From: Flavobacterium gelatinilyticum
GTDB lineage: Bacteria; Bacteroidota; Bacteroidia; Flavobacteriales; Flavobacteriaceae
Assembly (NCBI RefSeq): GCF_027111295.1
Contig: NZ_CP114287.1
Location: 2,728,001 to 2,792,000 of the forward strand
Direction of reading: 5' to 3'
Length of the DNA stretch: 64,000 nt
Made by a program: the position numbers and the translations under genes. Below the pieces are notes generated by a model that worked only from the letters and a program-made list of their open reading frames with translations, did not search any database and had not been told where the DNA came from. The stretch's first letter is position 1. Every line of letters starts with the position of its first letter. Shown here piece after piece: positions 54,767 to 63,137 of this stretch.

Positions 54767-56880
54767 TATTGTGGCTGATGTGCCGGTTTTAACAAATCGT
54801 TTACCGTTTTTACAGGGTTAAAAGTTATTAAAGGAACGGCAACAAAAACCGTTAACCAGTCGGCCATTGAACCATTCCATAGTCCCGGAAGTTCATAGCT
54901 TCTTACTGGCTTCCCTTCAACACTTTTTTCTACAATAAACCCGGATTCGTGATCTACAAATTCTTTAAGATCAAATTTTTCGCCTTTATAATTTTTAATA
55001 CCGCAGACTAAATCAACCGGATTAAAATGCGTTGCTGTTTCTAATATTTCAAGCTGTTTTTTGTTTGTTAAATCAACCTGAGAAGTCTCAACAATCTGCA
55101 GCGAAATCTCTCCTTTTCCGTTCATAATCCAAAATGGTCCGCCTCCCGGCTCACCTTCATTTCGAACCATACCGCAAACCCGTATTGGACGGTCTAACAA
55201 TTCTTTGATTTTAATAATCTTATTTTCAAAAGTGAATTTATTAAAATCTTTACCTAATTCAATATGAAGTTTTTGCTTTAAGAATTCAATAATCTGCAAT
55301 AAGCTTTCCTCATTTACCTCTTGTTCTTCAATTTCTCTTAAGTAAGCAAAAGTCTTCTGTTGAATTGCAATTAAAATTCCGCCTAAAGCTTTTTTATATA
55401 AGGTGATTTGATCAATATGATTTTGAATTACATTATCGATATTCTTAATAAAAATCACATCGGCATCCAGAATGTCCAGGTTTTCAATTAAAGCACCATG
55501 ACCGCCGGGTCTAAAAACCAACGTTCCCTTTTTATCCCTCACAAGTTTATTTTTCGCATCAACGTTTATAGAGTCAGTGCTTTTATTTTGGTAAGAATAT
55601 GTTATGTCAATGGCAACTCCCGAAGGTTTTTCTATTTTCCCTCTAATTTCATTTACGGCATTTTCAAACAAATCCTGATGAATCTCTGAAACAGTAAAAT
55701 GAAGATTTGAAACATTTTTTGATGTGGCGTAATGCACACATTCATTTAAATGCTCTTCGATTGGGTTTGCGATATGATCTTTATACTGATGAAAAGGCAG
55801 AACTGCTTTGGGTTTATTTGCTGAATTAAAATAGTCCGAAGACAACAATGTTTTTATGAAATAATAATTTTTATAATCTCTTTCTAAACTTTCAAAATCA
55901 GAATAAATTTCCCTTAATTTTTTATCAACCGCATCAAAAAAGGGAAACTTTTCCATCCCTATAATAAATATAGCAAGTTCTTTATCTTTTTTTCTGTTTA
56001 TATAAGCATTTATAGTCTCTTTTTGAATATCAAAATCATTCAAAAAAGCGGTTAAAAACTTATACATTCTCGTTGCCGCGCCAGATGCAGGAACAAACTT
56101 CTTGATTTTTAATTCTTCTTTTTGAACATCAAAAAACGCTGCTTTTTCTTCAAAATCTTTTTCTGATAAACTCAAAATTCCGTTGCCAATTGTGGCAGGA
56201 CTGATTAAATTACTTTTAGCAATCCCGTTTTTAAATATTTCTAATTGCTTTAAAATGTTTTCAGAAGAAATTCCGTGATTATATATTTCGACAAAATCTT
56301 CAGATGACAATCCTTTTTCTTTTAAAGCACTTAACGCATTTACTATCGTTTTTGCTTTTGCCAAACGACTTTCTTTATCTCCGGAAAGGGTTATGAAAGG
56401 TTTATTATTATCTATTAAAGTCTGCTTAAAAACAGAAAAAACAGTTTCCCTTCCTTCTGCTTTATCTCTGATATCATCTTTTTCCCAAGGCACATCTATG
56501 TCTGTAAGGAAAAACAAATCATAATCATGTTTTAAAGCTGCTTCATTTAAAAGTGGATCGCAAAAACCATAATACACTTCGGAGAAGACTTTAGTAACCA
56601 TGAGATTGGTGTCACAAAACAAATATTTTTTGGCAGATGAAACTTTTTCATTCTCCAGTAAAACCTGTCCGTAAGCAATGGGAAGCATATCTCCTGCGTC
56701 ACAAATATGTTTGTTTTCTTCCCATCTTTTTTGCAGATAACCGCGTGCAAACTCAGGAACCCATTGGGTTTCGTAGTAAGCCGCAAGCTGTTTTGCCAAA
56801 GTTGTTTTGCCTGTACTTTCAGGACCAAACAAAGCAATTTTTATGATATTTGTTTTTTGCTGTTTAAGATTTTTCTCCAT
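54766..56880 (-). CDS. NadR-like ATPase/kinase fused to DUF4301
   Basis: The 704-residue protein has two parts. Residues of about 10-185 are a NadR-type P-loop kinase (AAA_28): GPESTGKTTLAKQLAAYY, VPEFARGYLQ, FCDTNLMVTKV and DIDVPWEKDDIRD. Residues of about 190-704 match DUF4301 (IYNHGISSENILKQL, KFVPASGAATRMYKFL, FRPGGHGALIENLD, GMVRNEGEPGGGPFW). These are usually separate proteins in my knowledge. The kinase would phosphorylate a nucleoside-like cargo of PnuC, which it overlaps by 40 bases. The DUF4301 function is unknown; its motifs suggest a nucleotidyl/sugar-phosphate transferase-like fold. Confidence 0.82.
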   Translation of the reverse strand: MEKNLKQQKTNIIKIALFGPESTGKTTLAKQLAAYYETQWVPEFARGYLQKRWEENKHICDAGDMLPIAYGQVLLENEKVSSAKKYLFCDTNLMVTKVFSEVYYGFCDPLLNEAALKHDYDLFFLTDIDVPWEKDDIRDKAEGRETVFSVFKQTLIDNNKPFITLSGDKESRLAKAKTIVNALSALKEKGLSSEDFVEIYNHGISSENILKQLEIFKNGIAKSNLISPATIGNGILSLSEKDFEEKAAFFDVQKEELKIKKFVPASGAATRMYKFLTAFLNDFDIQKETINAYINRKKDKELAIFIIGMEKFPFFDAVDKKLREIYSDFESLERDYKNYYFIKTLLSSDYFNSANKPKAVLPFHQYKDHIANPIEEHLNECVHYATSKNVSNLHFTVSEIHQDLFENAVNEIRGKIEKPSGVAIDITYSYQNKSTDSINVDAKNKLVRDKKGTLVFRPGGHGALIENLDILDADVIFIKNIDNVIQNHIDQITLYKKALGGILIAIQQKTFAYLREIEEQEVNEESLLQIIEFLKQKLHIELGKDFNKFTFENKIIKIKELLDRPIRVCGMVRNEGEPGGGPFWIMNGKGEISLQIVETSQVDLTNKKQLEILETATHFNPVDLVCGIKNYKGEKFDLKEFVDHESGFIVEKSVEGKPVRSYELPGLWNGSMADWLTVFVAVPLITFNPVKTVNDLLKPAHQPQ

Positions 56881-57470
56881 TCTAAATAAGCTGAAATAGC
56901 CAAAATTGTAAAAATTAAATACTGAAGCGACAACATCCCTAAACCGCGATATGCGTAAAGAGGCACAACAATAATATCACCAATAATCCAAAGCGTCCAG
57001 TTTTCGATTTTCTTTCTGGCCATGTACCACATACCGGCAAAAAATATTCCTGATGAAATCATATCGACATAATTATCATTATGGATTTCATAATCGAAAT
57101 ATTTATAAATGCCGAAAACTACAAAAATGGTTACAAAAAAGAGAATAAACCCTATAATTTTTTCGTTAAAATTTGTTCTTGTAATAGGCAGGTTATCCTC
57201 TACAGTTCCTCCTTTTGCCCACATATACCAGCCATATATACTCATAACAGAGAAATAAGCATTGATAATCATGTCTCCTATATAACCTGCAATATATAAA
57301 AGATATACTGAAATTACTGTTGCAATAAGTCCTGTGGGATAAACCCAAATGTTTTCTTTTTTAGCAAACCATACGCTTAAAATACCGCATACAAAAACCA
57401 AAAATTCCAGAATAATATGCCATAGCGGTGCATTTTTATAGCTTTCTAAAAAAAAATCAATCATTGACAA
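56841..57470 (-). CDS. pnuC: PnuC-family vitamin transporter (PnuT candidate)
   Basis: The 209-residue membrane protein has about seven helices and PnuC marks: FLVFVCGILSVWFAKKENIWVYPTGLIATVISVYL (split: WFAKKENIWVYPTG), YGWYMWAKG and WTLWIIGDIIVVPLYAYRGL. PnuC proteins carry nicotinamide riboside; the PnuT subgroup carries thiamine. Position near a NadR-like kinase and a TPP-controlled TonB receptor makes thiamine more likely. No riboswitch directly precedes it. It lies 15 bases after the GGGP synthase gene. Confidence 0.85.
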   Translation of the reverse strand: MSMIDFFLESYKNAPLWHIILEFLVFVCGILSVWFAKKENIWVYPTGLIATVISVYLLYIAGYIGDMIINAYFSVMSIYGWYMWAKGGTVEDNLPITRTNFNEKIIGFILFFVTIFVVFGIYKYFDYEIHNDNYVDMISSGIFFAGMWYMARKKIENWTLWIIGDIIVVPLYAYRGLGMLSLQYLIFTILAISAYLEWRKILNSKKQIS

Positions 57471-57485
57471 CGTATTTAAATAGTA

Positions 57486-58214
57486 TTATAACTCAAAAAA
57501 ATGGCTGTTATTCTCAAAAGCGGTTCCAATTACAACTAAATCAGCCCCCGCATTATAAGCATTTTGAATTCCGTGCAAATCTACGATTCCGCCGCCAACA
57601 ATAATAGGAATTTCAATGTTTTGAGCAATTAAAGAAATCATTTCCAGCGGTACTGCTTTTTTTGCCCCGCTTCCGGCTTCGAGATAAATCAGTTTATTGC
57701 CAAGCATTTCTCCTGCCTGAGCGGTTGCAAGAGCTAAATCTAAATTTTCTCTGTTAAGCGGTTCCGTTTTACTAACGCGTGCCACAGCTGTTTCATTGCC
57801 GCTCTCTACTAAAATATATCCCGTTGAGATTATTTCCAGATTGATTCTTTTAAGAATTGGCGCCGCCTGAACCTGATATTCTATTAAATAATCCGGATTT
57901 CGGCCAGATAATAAGGATAGGAATAAAATTGCATCGGCCTGAGGAGAAATCTGCGACGGATCTCCCGGAAAAATAACTACCGGTAAGTTTGTTTTTTGTT
58001 TTAACTGTGCAATTAAATCCTCCAGAATAGTGCTTTGTACAATACTTCCTCCAACAAAAATGTGTGTTGCAGGAGACTGGTTTATTTTAAGTAATAAATG
58101 ATCTAAATTTTCCCAGACTATTTTGTCAGGATCCAAAAGTATGGCTAATAATTTTTGTCCGTTCTTCTTGGCTTCTAAAATCTGCTGGTGAATCATGCGT
58201 AATTTTTGCTCCAT
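57486..58214 (-). CDS. Geranylgeranylglyceryl/heptaprenylglyceryl phosphate synthase (PcrB family)
   Basis: The 242-residue TIM barrel has family marks AILLDPDK, IFVGGSIV, VIFPGDPSQIS, YLEAGSGAKKAVP and IVGGGIVD with GADLVVIGTAFE. It joins a polyprenyl diphosphate to glycerol-1-phosphate. This ether-lipid chemistry is typical of archaea, but Bacteroidetes carry group II enzymes. The product here is unknown. First gene of the reverse-strand group leading to pnuC. Confidence 0.9.
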   Translation of the reverse strand: MEQKLRMIHQQILEAKKNGQKLLAILLDPDKIVWENLDHLLLKINQSPATHIFVGGSIVQSTILEDLIAQLKQKTNLPVVIFPGDPSQISPQADAILFLSLLSGRNPDYLIEYQVQAAPILKRINLEIISTGYILVESGNETAVARVSKTEPLNRENLDLALATAQAGEMLGNKLIYLEAGSGAKKAVPLEMISLIAQNIEIPIIVGGGIVDLHGIQNAYNAGADLVVIGTAFENNSHFFEL

Positions 58215-58266
58215 AACGGGTGTAAAAGTAAAAGTTTTTAACGTAGAAGAACTATTTTGAATGAAT

Positions 58267-58274
58267 TATATTTG
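58267..58274 (+). promoter_or_regulatory. -7 element of the Crp/Fnr gene
   Basis: TATATTTG fits TAnnTTTG and lies 35 bases before the ATG at 58309. It argues against a start at 58261. Confidence 0.55.
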
Positions 58275-58308
58275 TACAATCGCCTTTGAAAACCAAAAGA
58301 AAACAATT

Positions 58309-58905
58309 ATGATTGCCGTTTCATTATTAGAAAAATATGGTGCGTCAAAAAAATCCTTCAACAAAAACGAAATTATTTTTGAAGAGGGAAATCTGCCTGC
58401 GCATTATTACCAGATTCTTTCAGGAGAAATTAAAATGAGTAATTATAATGATGACGGGCGCGAATTTATTCAGGGAATATTTTACAAAAAACAGTCCTTT
58501 GGCGAACCTCCTTTGTTTTTAAACCAAAAATATCCGGCAAATGCTATTGCGGTTGAAGAAAGTGAAATCATTCTTTTATCTAAACCTAATTTCTTAAAAT
58601 TACTCGCAGAAAATCCTTCTGTAAGTATTACAATTATTGAAAATCTTGCGCAGCGTTTGTATTACAAATCGATAATGGCTGCCGAAATTTCTACACACGA
58701 ACCGGAACATAGGGTACTCAAATTAATCGACCACGGAATTGCGTATTTTAATTTTCAAAAAGACAAAAACGGCTATCTTATTAATTTTACCCGACAGCAG
58801 ATTGGAGACTTAACAGGGCTGCGTGTGGAAACAGTTATCAGGACCATAAAAGCGCTTGAAAAAAAAGGAGAATTGAAGATTATTAATCGAAAAGTATACA
58901 GATAA
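58309..58905 (+). CDS. Crp/Fnr-family transcriptional regulator
   Basis: From the ATG at 58309 it has 198 residues. The cyclic-nucleotide-binding-like domain spans about residues 8-125 (FNKNEIIFEEGNLPAHYYQILSGEIKM, QSFGEPPLF) and the winged HTH about 150-190 (FTRQQIGDLTGLRVETVIRTIKALEKKG). There is no N-terminal cysteine cluster, so it is not a classical iron-sulfur Fnr. An Fnr/Crp-like palindrome follows at 58919. Its likely target is the membrane-protein/globin pair. Confidence 0.9.
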   Translation: MIAVSLLEKYGASKKSFNKNEIIFEEGNLPAHYYQILSGEIKMSNYNDDGREFIQGIFYKKQSFGEPPLFLNQKYPANAIAVEESEIILLSKPNFLKLLAENPSVSITIIENLAQRLYYKSIMAAEISTHEPEHRVLKLIDHGIAYFNFQKDKNGYLINFTRQQIGDLTGLRVETVIRTIKALEKKGELKIINRKVYR

Positions 58906-58918
58906 AATAGTTCTGTTT

Positions 58919-58965
58919 TTATGATTTAAGTCATAAAATACAGCGGTAAAGTGACCGTACCTTTG
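58919..58965 (+). promoter_or_regulatory. Fnr/Crp-type palindrome and promoter of the globin operon
   Basis: TTATGATTTAAGTCATAA (58919-58936) is a symmetric site with TGA-N6-TCA core, the classic Crp/Fnr geometry. The -7 box TACCTTTG is at 58958-58965. With a start near 58970 the site would be centred at about -42, the class II activator position. Confidence 0.7.
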
Positions 58966-58987
58966 TTGATATAAAAAACTGAATATC

Positions 58988-59275
58988 ATGACACTTTATC
59001 AAACAACATTCGACATTTTCAATAGAAACTATATGGGTTCTGCTGCAATGGCAGTAATTGGTCAAAGCTGTTTAGGCGGCGCTGCTGCAATGTACGTTTT
59101 AGCAAACGGAACTTCAATTCCTCAAATGATCCAGCTGGCAGTTATTGTTTTAGCCTGTATCTTTGTAAACACTTCAATTTTGGCACAAATGAAACATAAA
59201 GTGGTTTTTAATCTTTTAATTCTTAGTTCATTTTTAAGTGTATTATTTATTCTGTTAAATACCTTTATTCTGTGA
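58988..59275 (+). CDS. Small three-helix membrane protein
   Basis: The 95-residue protein has about three membrane helices (residues 17-38, 43-63, 70-92) joined by short loops, with one Cys in a Gly/Ala-rich stretch (GQSCLGGAAAMYV) and another in the second helix. No family is recognised. It lies directly before a truncated globin, overlapping its start by four bases (GTGA), and behind a Crp/Fnr-like site. Confidence 0.75.
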   Translation: MTLYQTTFDIFNRNYMGSAAMAVIGQSCLGGAAAMYVLANGTSIPQMIQLAVIVLACIFVNTSILAQMKHKVVFNLLILSSFLSVLFILLNTFIL

Positions 59276-59670
59276 AAAAACAAATAGAAAATAGAGCTGA
59301 TGTATCTTTTTTAGTAAATCAGTTTTATGCTAAAATAAGAGCCGATAAAGAGATCGGCTTTTATTTTAACGAAGTTATTACCGATTGGGATGCCCATCTT
59401 GAAAAGCTTACTGATTTCTGGGAAACCAATCTGTTTGGTGTTCGTAAATACAAAGGCGATCCACATTCTGTTCACAACGAAGTAGATGCCCATTTTGACG
59501 AAAAAATAACCGTAGATGAATTCGGAATCTGGCTTAACCACTGGTTTCAGACTCTGGACGAACATTTTGAAGGCGAAAATGTTGAGACATTAAAAAGGCG
59601 CGCCCGAAAAATGAGTACGTATTTGTTTATGAGCATGTTTGAACACCGAAAAAAAGAAAGCGAAGTTTAA
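59272..59670 (+). CDS. Group III truncated haemoglobin
   Basis: The 132-residue protein starts with GTG inside the previous stop (GTGA). It has the trHb fold marks VSFLVNQFYAKIRADKEIGFYF, LEKLTDFWETNLFG, and the haem-ligand region with PHSVHNEVDAHF and WFQTLDEHF. Group III truncated globins bind O2 or NO; in Campylobacter the homologue Ctb is controlled by the Crp/Fnr-type NssR. Here the adjacent regulator suggests a similar nitrosative or oxygen response. Confidence 0.88.
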   Translation: MKKQIENRADVSFLVNQFYAKIRADKEIGFYFNEVITDWDAHLEKLTDFWETNLFGVRKYKGDPHSVHNEVDAHFDEKITVDEFGIWLNHWFQTLDEHFEGENVETLKRRARKMSTYLFMSMFEHRKKESEV

Positions 59671-59712
59671 ATTAAAATAGCTCAATTTCTGGAATTTAAT
59701 CTAATTGAAATT

Positions 59713-60366
59713 TCATTTTTCAAAAGCATAAACCAAAGTAAAACGACCTTCAAAATTATCCGATTTGATTTCCTGATAATGAACGCTGAAATCTTTAATC
59801 AAATCGTCAAAATTAAGACTTGCCTGCGTTTGGGTTTCATCTAAGGAAAAGTTACCCACATTGATATGATCTTTAAAGCTTATACCCTTTTCATTTCTGA
59901 TTTTAAAGATTGCTTCTTTTGCTCCCCAAATAACGGTAAGTTTTTTTATGTATTCATCTGTAGATAACGGATCTAAATAACCACATTCATAATCTGTGAA
60001 TTTATCTGCAATCCTCTGAATTTTTTCGCGCTGCAATTCCATATCAATCCCTACAGTTTCCTTGCTTATTATGATTGCGGCAAAATGATACGAATGCGTT
60101 ATCGAAATGTAATTATCGCAATCAAAATACGGTTTCCCAAATTCGTCATAATGCAGGTCTTTATCTGTAAAACCCATCTCCTGAATCAGCATACGAACAC
60201 TTAAAAAAGCACGCTGGTGCATTTGAGACTTCATTCCGTCCAGTCTCTTCTGCGTTTTTTCCTTTAAAAAAACTACTTTGGTCAATAACTCTTCCAGGGA
60301 TTCTGTTATTTCCCAAATTAAAATCTTAGTCGATTCGTTAAACTGTATAGTCTTAAATAAAGGCAT
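59713..60366 (-). CDS. 4'-phosphopantetheinyl transferase
   Basis: The 217-residue Sfp-type protein has VGIDMELQ and WGAKEAIFK, the two magnesium and substrate motifs of the superfamily, with HSYHFAAIII between. It transfers phosphopantetheine from CoA to acyl carrier proteins. No synthase is beside it, so it probably serves the fatty acid ACP or remote clusters. The upstream 300 bases hold a repeat and the ahcY promoter. Confidence 0.9.
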   Translation of the reverse strand: MPLFKTIQFNESTKILIWEITESLEELLTKVVFLKEKTQKRLDGMKSQMHQRAFLSVRMLIQEMGFTDKDLHYDEFGKPYFDCDNYISITHSYHFAAIIISKETVGIDMELQREKIQRIADKFTDYECGYLDPLSTDEYIKKLTVIWGAKEAIFKIRNEKGISFKDHINVGNFSLDETQTQASLNFDDLIKDFSVHYQEIKSDNFEGRFTLVYAFEK

Positions 60367-60682
60367 TTCTTTTAATTGTAAATTATGAATGGTGAATTAT
60401 AAATTATTTTCTTTTGATTTTTAAACCATATCAGTGATATAAAAAAATATAACTGTTGGCTAAAAAAATGTATTAGTAAATATAAGCAATTAGCGACAAA
60501 GGTAATAGTTAAGGATCTTTTTAAATGAACTTATATCGCTTATATGGTTCAAAAACGATTCTTAAACTAACATTCTAAAGATTAAGAAATTAAAGATTTC
60601 ACAAATCTTACAGAAAATAGTAAAAATAAAAAGCTATTACGTAAATTTGCGAAAATTTTACATTTACACAAATATAATATAA
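60367..60682. other. 316-base intergenic gap
   Basis: It contains a low-complexity TTGTAAATTATGAATGGTG repeat (60376-60410, an AATTATAAATTA-type element), a weak palindrome AAAGATTTCACAAATCTT at 60592-60609, and the ahcY promoter at 60642. No protein-coding signal or known RNA was found. Confidence 0.5.
60642..60649 (+). promoter_or_regulatory. -7 element of ahcY
   Basis: TAAATTTG fits TAnnTTTG, 33 bases before the ATG. No SAH or SAM riboswitch was recognised in the leader. Confidence 0.6.
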
Positions 60683-61999
60683 ATGAGTACTACAACTACG
60701 CCTTATGTGGCTTTCAAAGTAAAAGACATTTCTCTTGCAGCTTGGGGAAGAAAAGAAATTGAACTAGCTGAGGCTGAAATGCCAGGTTTAATGGCACTTC
60801 GCGCTGAATACAAAGATGAACAACCTTTAAAAGGTGCTCGTATTGCTGGATGTTTACACATGACGATTCAAACTGCTGTTTTAATCGAAACTTTAATTGC
60901 TCTTGGTGCAGAGGTTACATGGTCTTCTTGTAACATTTTTTCTACTCAGGATCAGGCTGCTGCTGCAATTGCTGCTGCAGGAATTCAGGTTTATGCATGG
61001 AAAGGTCTTGACGAAGAGTCATTTGACTGGTGTATTGAGCAGACTTTATTCTTTGGTGAAGACAGAAAACCATTGAACATGATTCTTGACGACGGAGGAG
61101 ATTTAACTAACATGGTTATCGATCGTTACCCAGAATTAGTTCCTGGAATTAAAGGTCTTTCTGAAGAAACTACAACTGGTGTTCACAGACTTTACGAAAG
61201 AGTAAAAGCCGGAACTCTTCCAATGCCTGCAATCAACATTAACGACTCTGTTACTAAATCTAAATTTGATAACAAATACGGATGTAAAGAATCTGCTGTA
61301 GATGCTGTACGTCGTGCAACTGACTTAATGTTAGCTGGAAAAAGAGTTGTGGTTTGTGGATACGGTGACGTTGGAAAAGGAACTGCAGCTTCTTTCAGAG
61401 GTGCTGGTTCTATTGTAACAGTTACTGAAATCGATCCAATTTGTGCTTTACAAGCTGCAATGGACGGTTATGAAGTTAAAAAATTAAATACTGTAATTGC
61501 TAATGCTGACATCATCATTACAACTACAGGAAACAAAGATATCGTTCTTGGAGAGCACTTCGAGCAAATGAAAGACAAAACTGTTGTTTGTAACATTGGT
61601 CACTTTGATAACGAAATCGACATGGCTTGGTTAAACAAAACTCACGGTGCTTCTAAAATCGAAATCAAACCTCAGGTTGACAAATACAACATCAACGGTA
61701 AAGATATCATTATCCTGGCTGAAGGTCGTTTAGTAAACCTTGGTTGTGCTACAGGTCACCCAAGCTTCGTAATGAGTAACTCATTTACAAACCAAACTTT
61801 AGCTCAAATCGAATTATGGAACAATAGTGCAGCTTACAAAAATGAAGTGTACATGTTACCTAAACATTTAGATGAAAAAGTTGCTGCTTTACACTTAGCT
61901 AAATTAGGTGTTGAACTTGAAGTTCTTCGCGAAGATCAGGCGGCTTATATTGGTGTTGATGTAAAAGGTCCATTCAAACCGGAATACTACAGATATTAA
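60683..61999 (+). CDS. ahcY: Adenosylhomocysteinase
   Basis: The 438-residue enzyme splits S-adenosylhomocysteine into adenosine and homocysteine. Features are [46 protein letters not shown], the NAD site [15 protein letters not shown], and the C-terminal KPEYYRY (the cofactor-closing tail). Standard length. Codon use is typical of a highly expressed gene. Followed by a terminator. Confidence 0.98.
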   Translation: MSTTTTPYVAFKVKDISLAAWGRKEIELAEAEMPGLMALRAEYKDEQPLKGARIAGCLHMTIQTAVLIETLIALGAEVTWSSCNIFSTQDQAAAAIAAAGIQVYAWKGLDEESFDWCIEQTLFFGEDRKPLNMILDDGGDLTNMVIDRYPELVPGIKGLSEETTTGVHRLYERVKAGTLPMPAININDSVTKSKFDNKYGCKESAVDAVRRATDLMLAGKRVVVCGYGDVGKGTAASFRGAGSIVTVTEIDPICALQAAMDGYEVKKLNTVIANADIIITTTGNKDIVLGEHFEQMKDKTVVCNIGHFDNEIDMAWLNKTHGASKIEIKPQVDKYNINGKDIIILAEGRLVNLGCATGHPSFVMSNSFTNQTLAQIELWNNSAAYKNEVYMLPKHLDEKVAALHLAKLGVELEVLREDQAAYIGVDVKGPFKPEYYRY

Positions 62000-62038
62000 T
62001 AGATTTAAGATTGCAAATCTTAGATTTTTACCATATGC

Positions 62039-62078
62039 AAACCCGACAGTTTTTAAACTTGTCGGGTTTTGTTTTTTT
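62039..62078 (+). terminator. Terminator after ahcY
   Basis: AACCCGAC/GTCGGGTT stem followed by TTGTTTTTTT. Confidence 0.88.
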
Positions 62079-62170
62079 AGCAGAGACCAAAATTTCATCG
62101 AATATTTCACAAGGTTTTTAAAATATAATCCTACATTTGAAAATATAACCCCCAATTTACAAACCTTATC

Positions 62171-62722
62171 ATGAGAATACGCCTTGTTTTAGTCCTGTTA
62201 TTACTTTTACCATTTTTTACAATTGCTCAATCCGGAAGTCTTCAAAGACAAATGCAGGCTGCAAATGCTATGAACAGACAGCAGAATCAAATGTTTATGC
62301 TCCAGCAGCAGCAGCAGCGAACTATGCTTCGCACGCTTAGCAACATCGAAACCAATGAAGATAAAGTTGCAAAAGAAGAAAGAAAAATCAAAAAACTGGA
62401 ACAAAAAATAACAGAACGAGAAGCTGATTTAAAAACCGATCAGCAGGAATTATCTTTTTTAGAAAATAATTCAGACAGCAATTCCGATGCTCAAAAAAAT
62501 ATAGAAAAAGCTAAAAAGAAAATAGCCAAATCTGAAGAAAAAATAAACAAATCAAAAAAAGATATAGAAACCAGTTCTAATAAAATCCAGGATTTGCAAA
62601 AACAAATAGAAGCAGATAAAATCAAAAAAGAAGAACTCGAGAAAAAACACGAGGAGGAAAAAAGACTCAAACAGGAAGAAAAAGACAAAAAAGAAAAGGA
62701 AAAACAGGAAAATAAAAAGTAA
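62171..62722 (+). CDS. Exported coiled-coil protein
   Basis: The 183-residue protein has a signal peptide (hydrophobic residues 4-18, cleavage near TIAQS), then a Gln/Met-rich segment (MQAANAMNRQQNQMFMLQQQQQ in two parts), and a long Lys/Glu-rich coiled coil from about residue 55 to the end. No family is recognised. Such extremely charged helices may be structural in the periplasm. It is followed closely by another unknown gene. Confidence 0.75.
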   Translation: MRIRLVLVLLLLLPFFTIAQSGSLQRQMQAANAMNRQQNQMFMLQQQQQRTMLRTLSNIETNEDKVAKEERKIKKLEQKITEREADLKTDQQELSFLENNSDSNSDAQKNIEKAKKKIAKSEEKINKSKKDIETSSNKIQDLQKQIEADKIKKEELEKKHEEEKRLKQEEKDKKEKEKQENKK

Positions 62723-62740
62723 AAAGCTTAATCTATAAAA

Positions 62741-63079
62741 ATGACTGAAAACAGTATTAAAGAAACGGCTTTCCAATTAAACTCTGAATTGATAGAAAAC
62801 ATCAATAAACTGGATTCTGAAGCTTTAAAAGCAAACTTTGGGATTAATCCCGCTGTTCTGGAAGAAATTAAAGAAGAGTTATTCGATTATTTTCAAACTT
62901 CTAACTTACCTCAACTAAAAATCGATCCCGCTAAATTCAGTATCTTTAAATATAATACTGCAAAAGGATTTGGTATCGAAGCAGGGTTATTCACCGCTGA
63001 TGGTAAAGAAACCGAATTAACTTTACATACTGAATTTGACAATAATCAATTGAAATTTAAGTTAATTGAAGTAATGTAG
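62741..63079 (+). CDS. Uncharacterised small cytoplasmic protein
   Basis: The 112-residue acidic protein has no signal or membrane segment. It begins with a helical half (IKETAFQLNSELIENINKLD) and ends with a beta-like half (KGFGIEAGLFTADGKETELTLHTEF). I recognise no family. It follows the coiled-coil gene by 18 bases, so the two may be co-transcribed. Confidence 0.65.
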   Translation: MTENSIKETAFQLNSELIENINKLDSEALKANFGINPAVLEEIKEELFDYFQTSNLPQLKIDPAKFSIFKYNTAKGFGIEAGLFTADGKETELTLHTEFDNNQLKFKLIEVM

Positions 63080-63137
63080 TTACATCTTTTACAATTCAGA
63101 ATTTAGAAAGAAGTTCATATCAGATAAATATATCCTC

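Noticed and set aside
58261..58308. Upstream ATG extending the Crp/Fnr protein by 16 residues
   Set aside because: A -7 promoter element overlaps these codons, so the ATG at 58309 is preferred.
60367..60682. SAH or SAM riboswitch before ahcY
   Set aside because: None of the conserved elements of known SAH or SAM riboswitches could be found.
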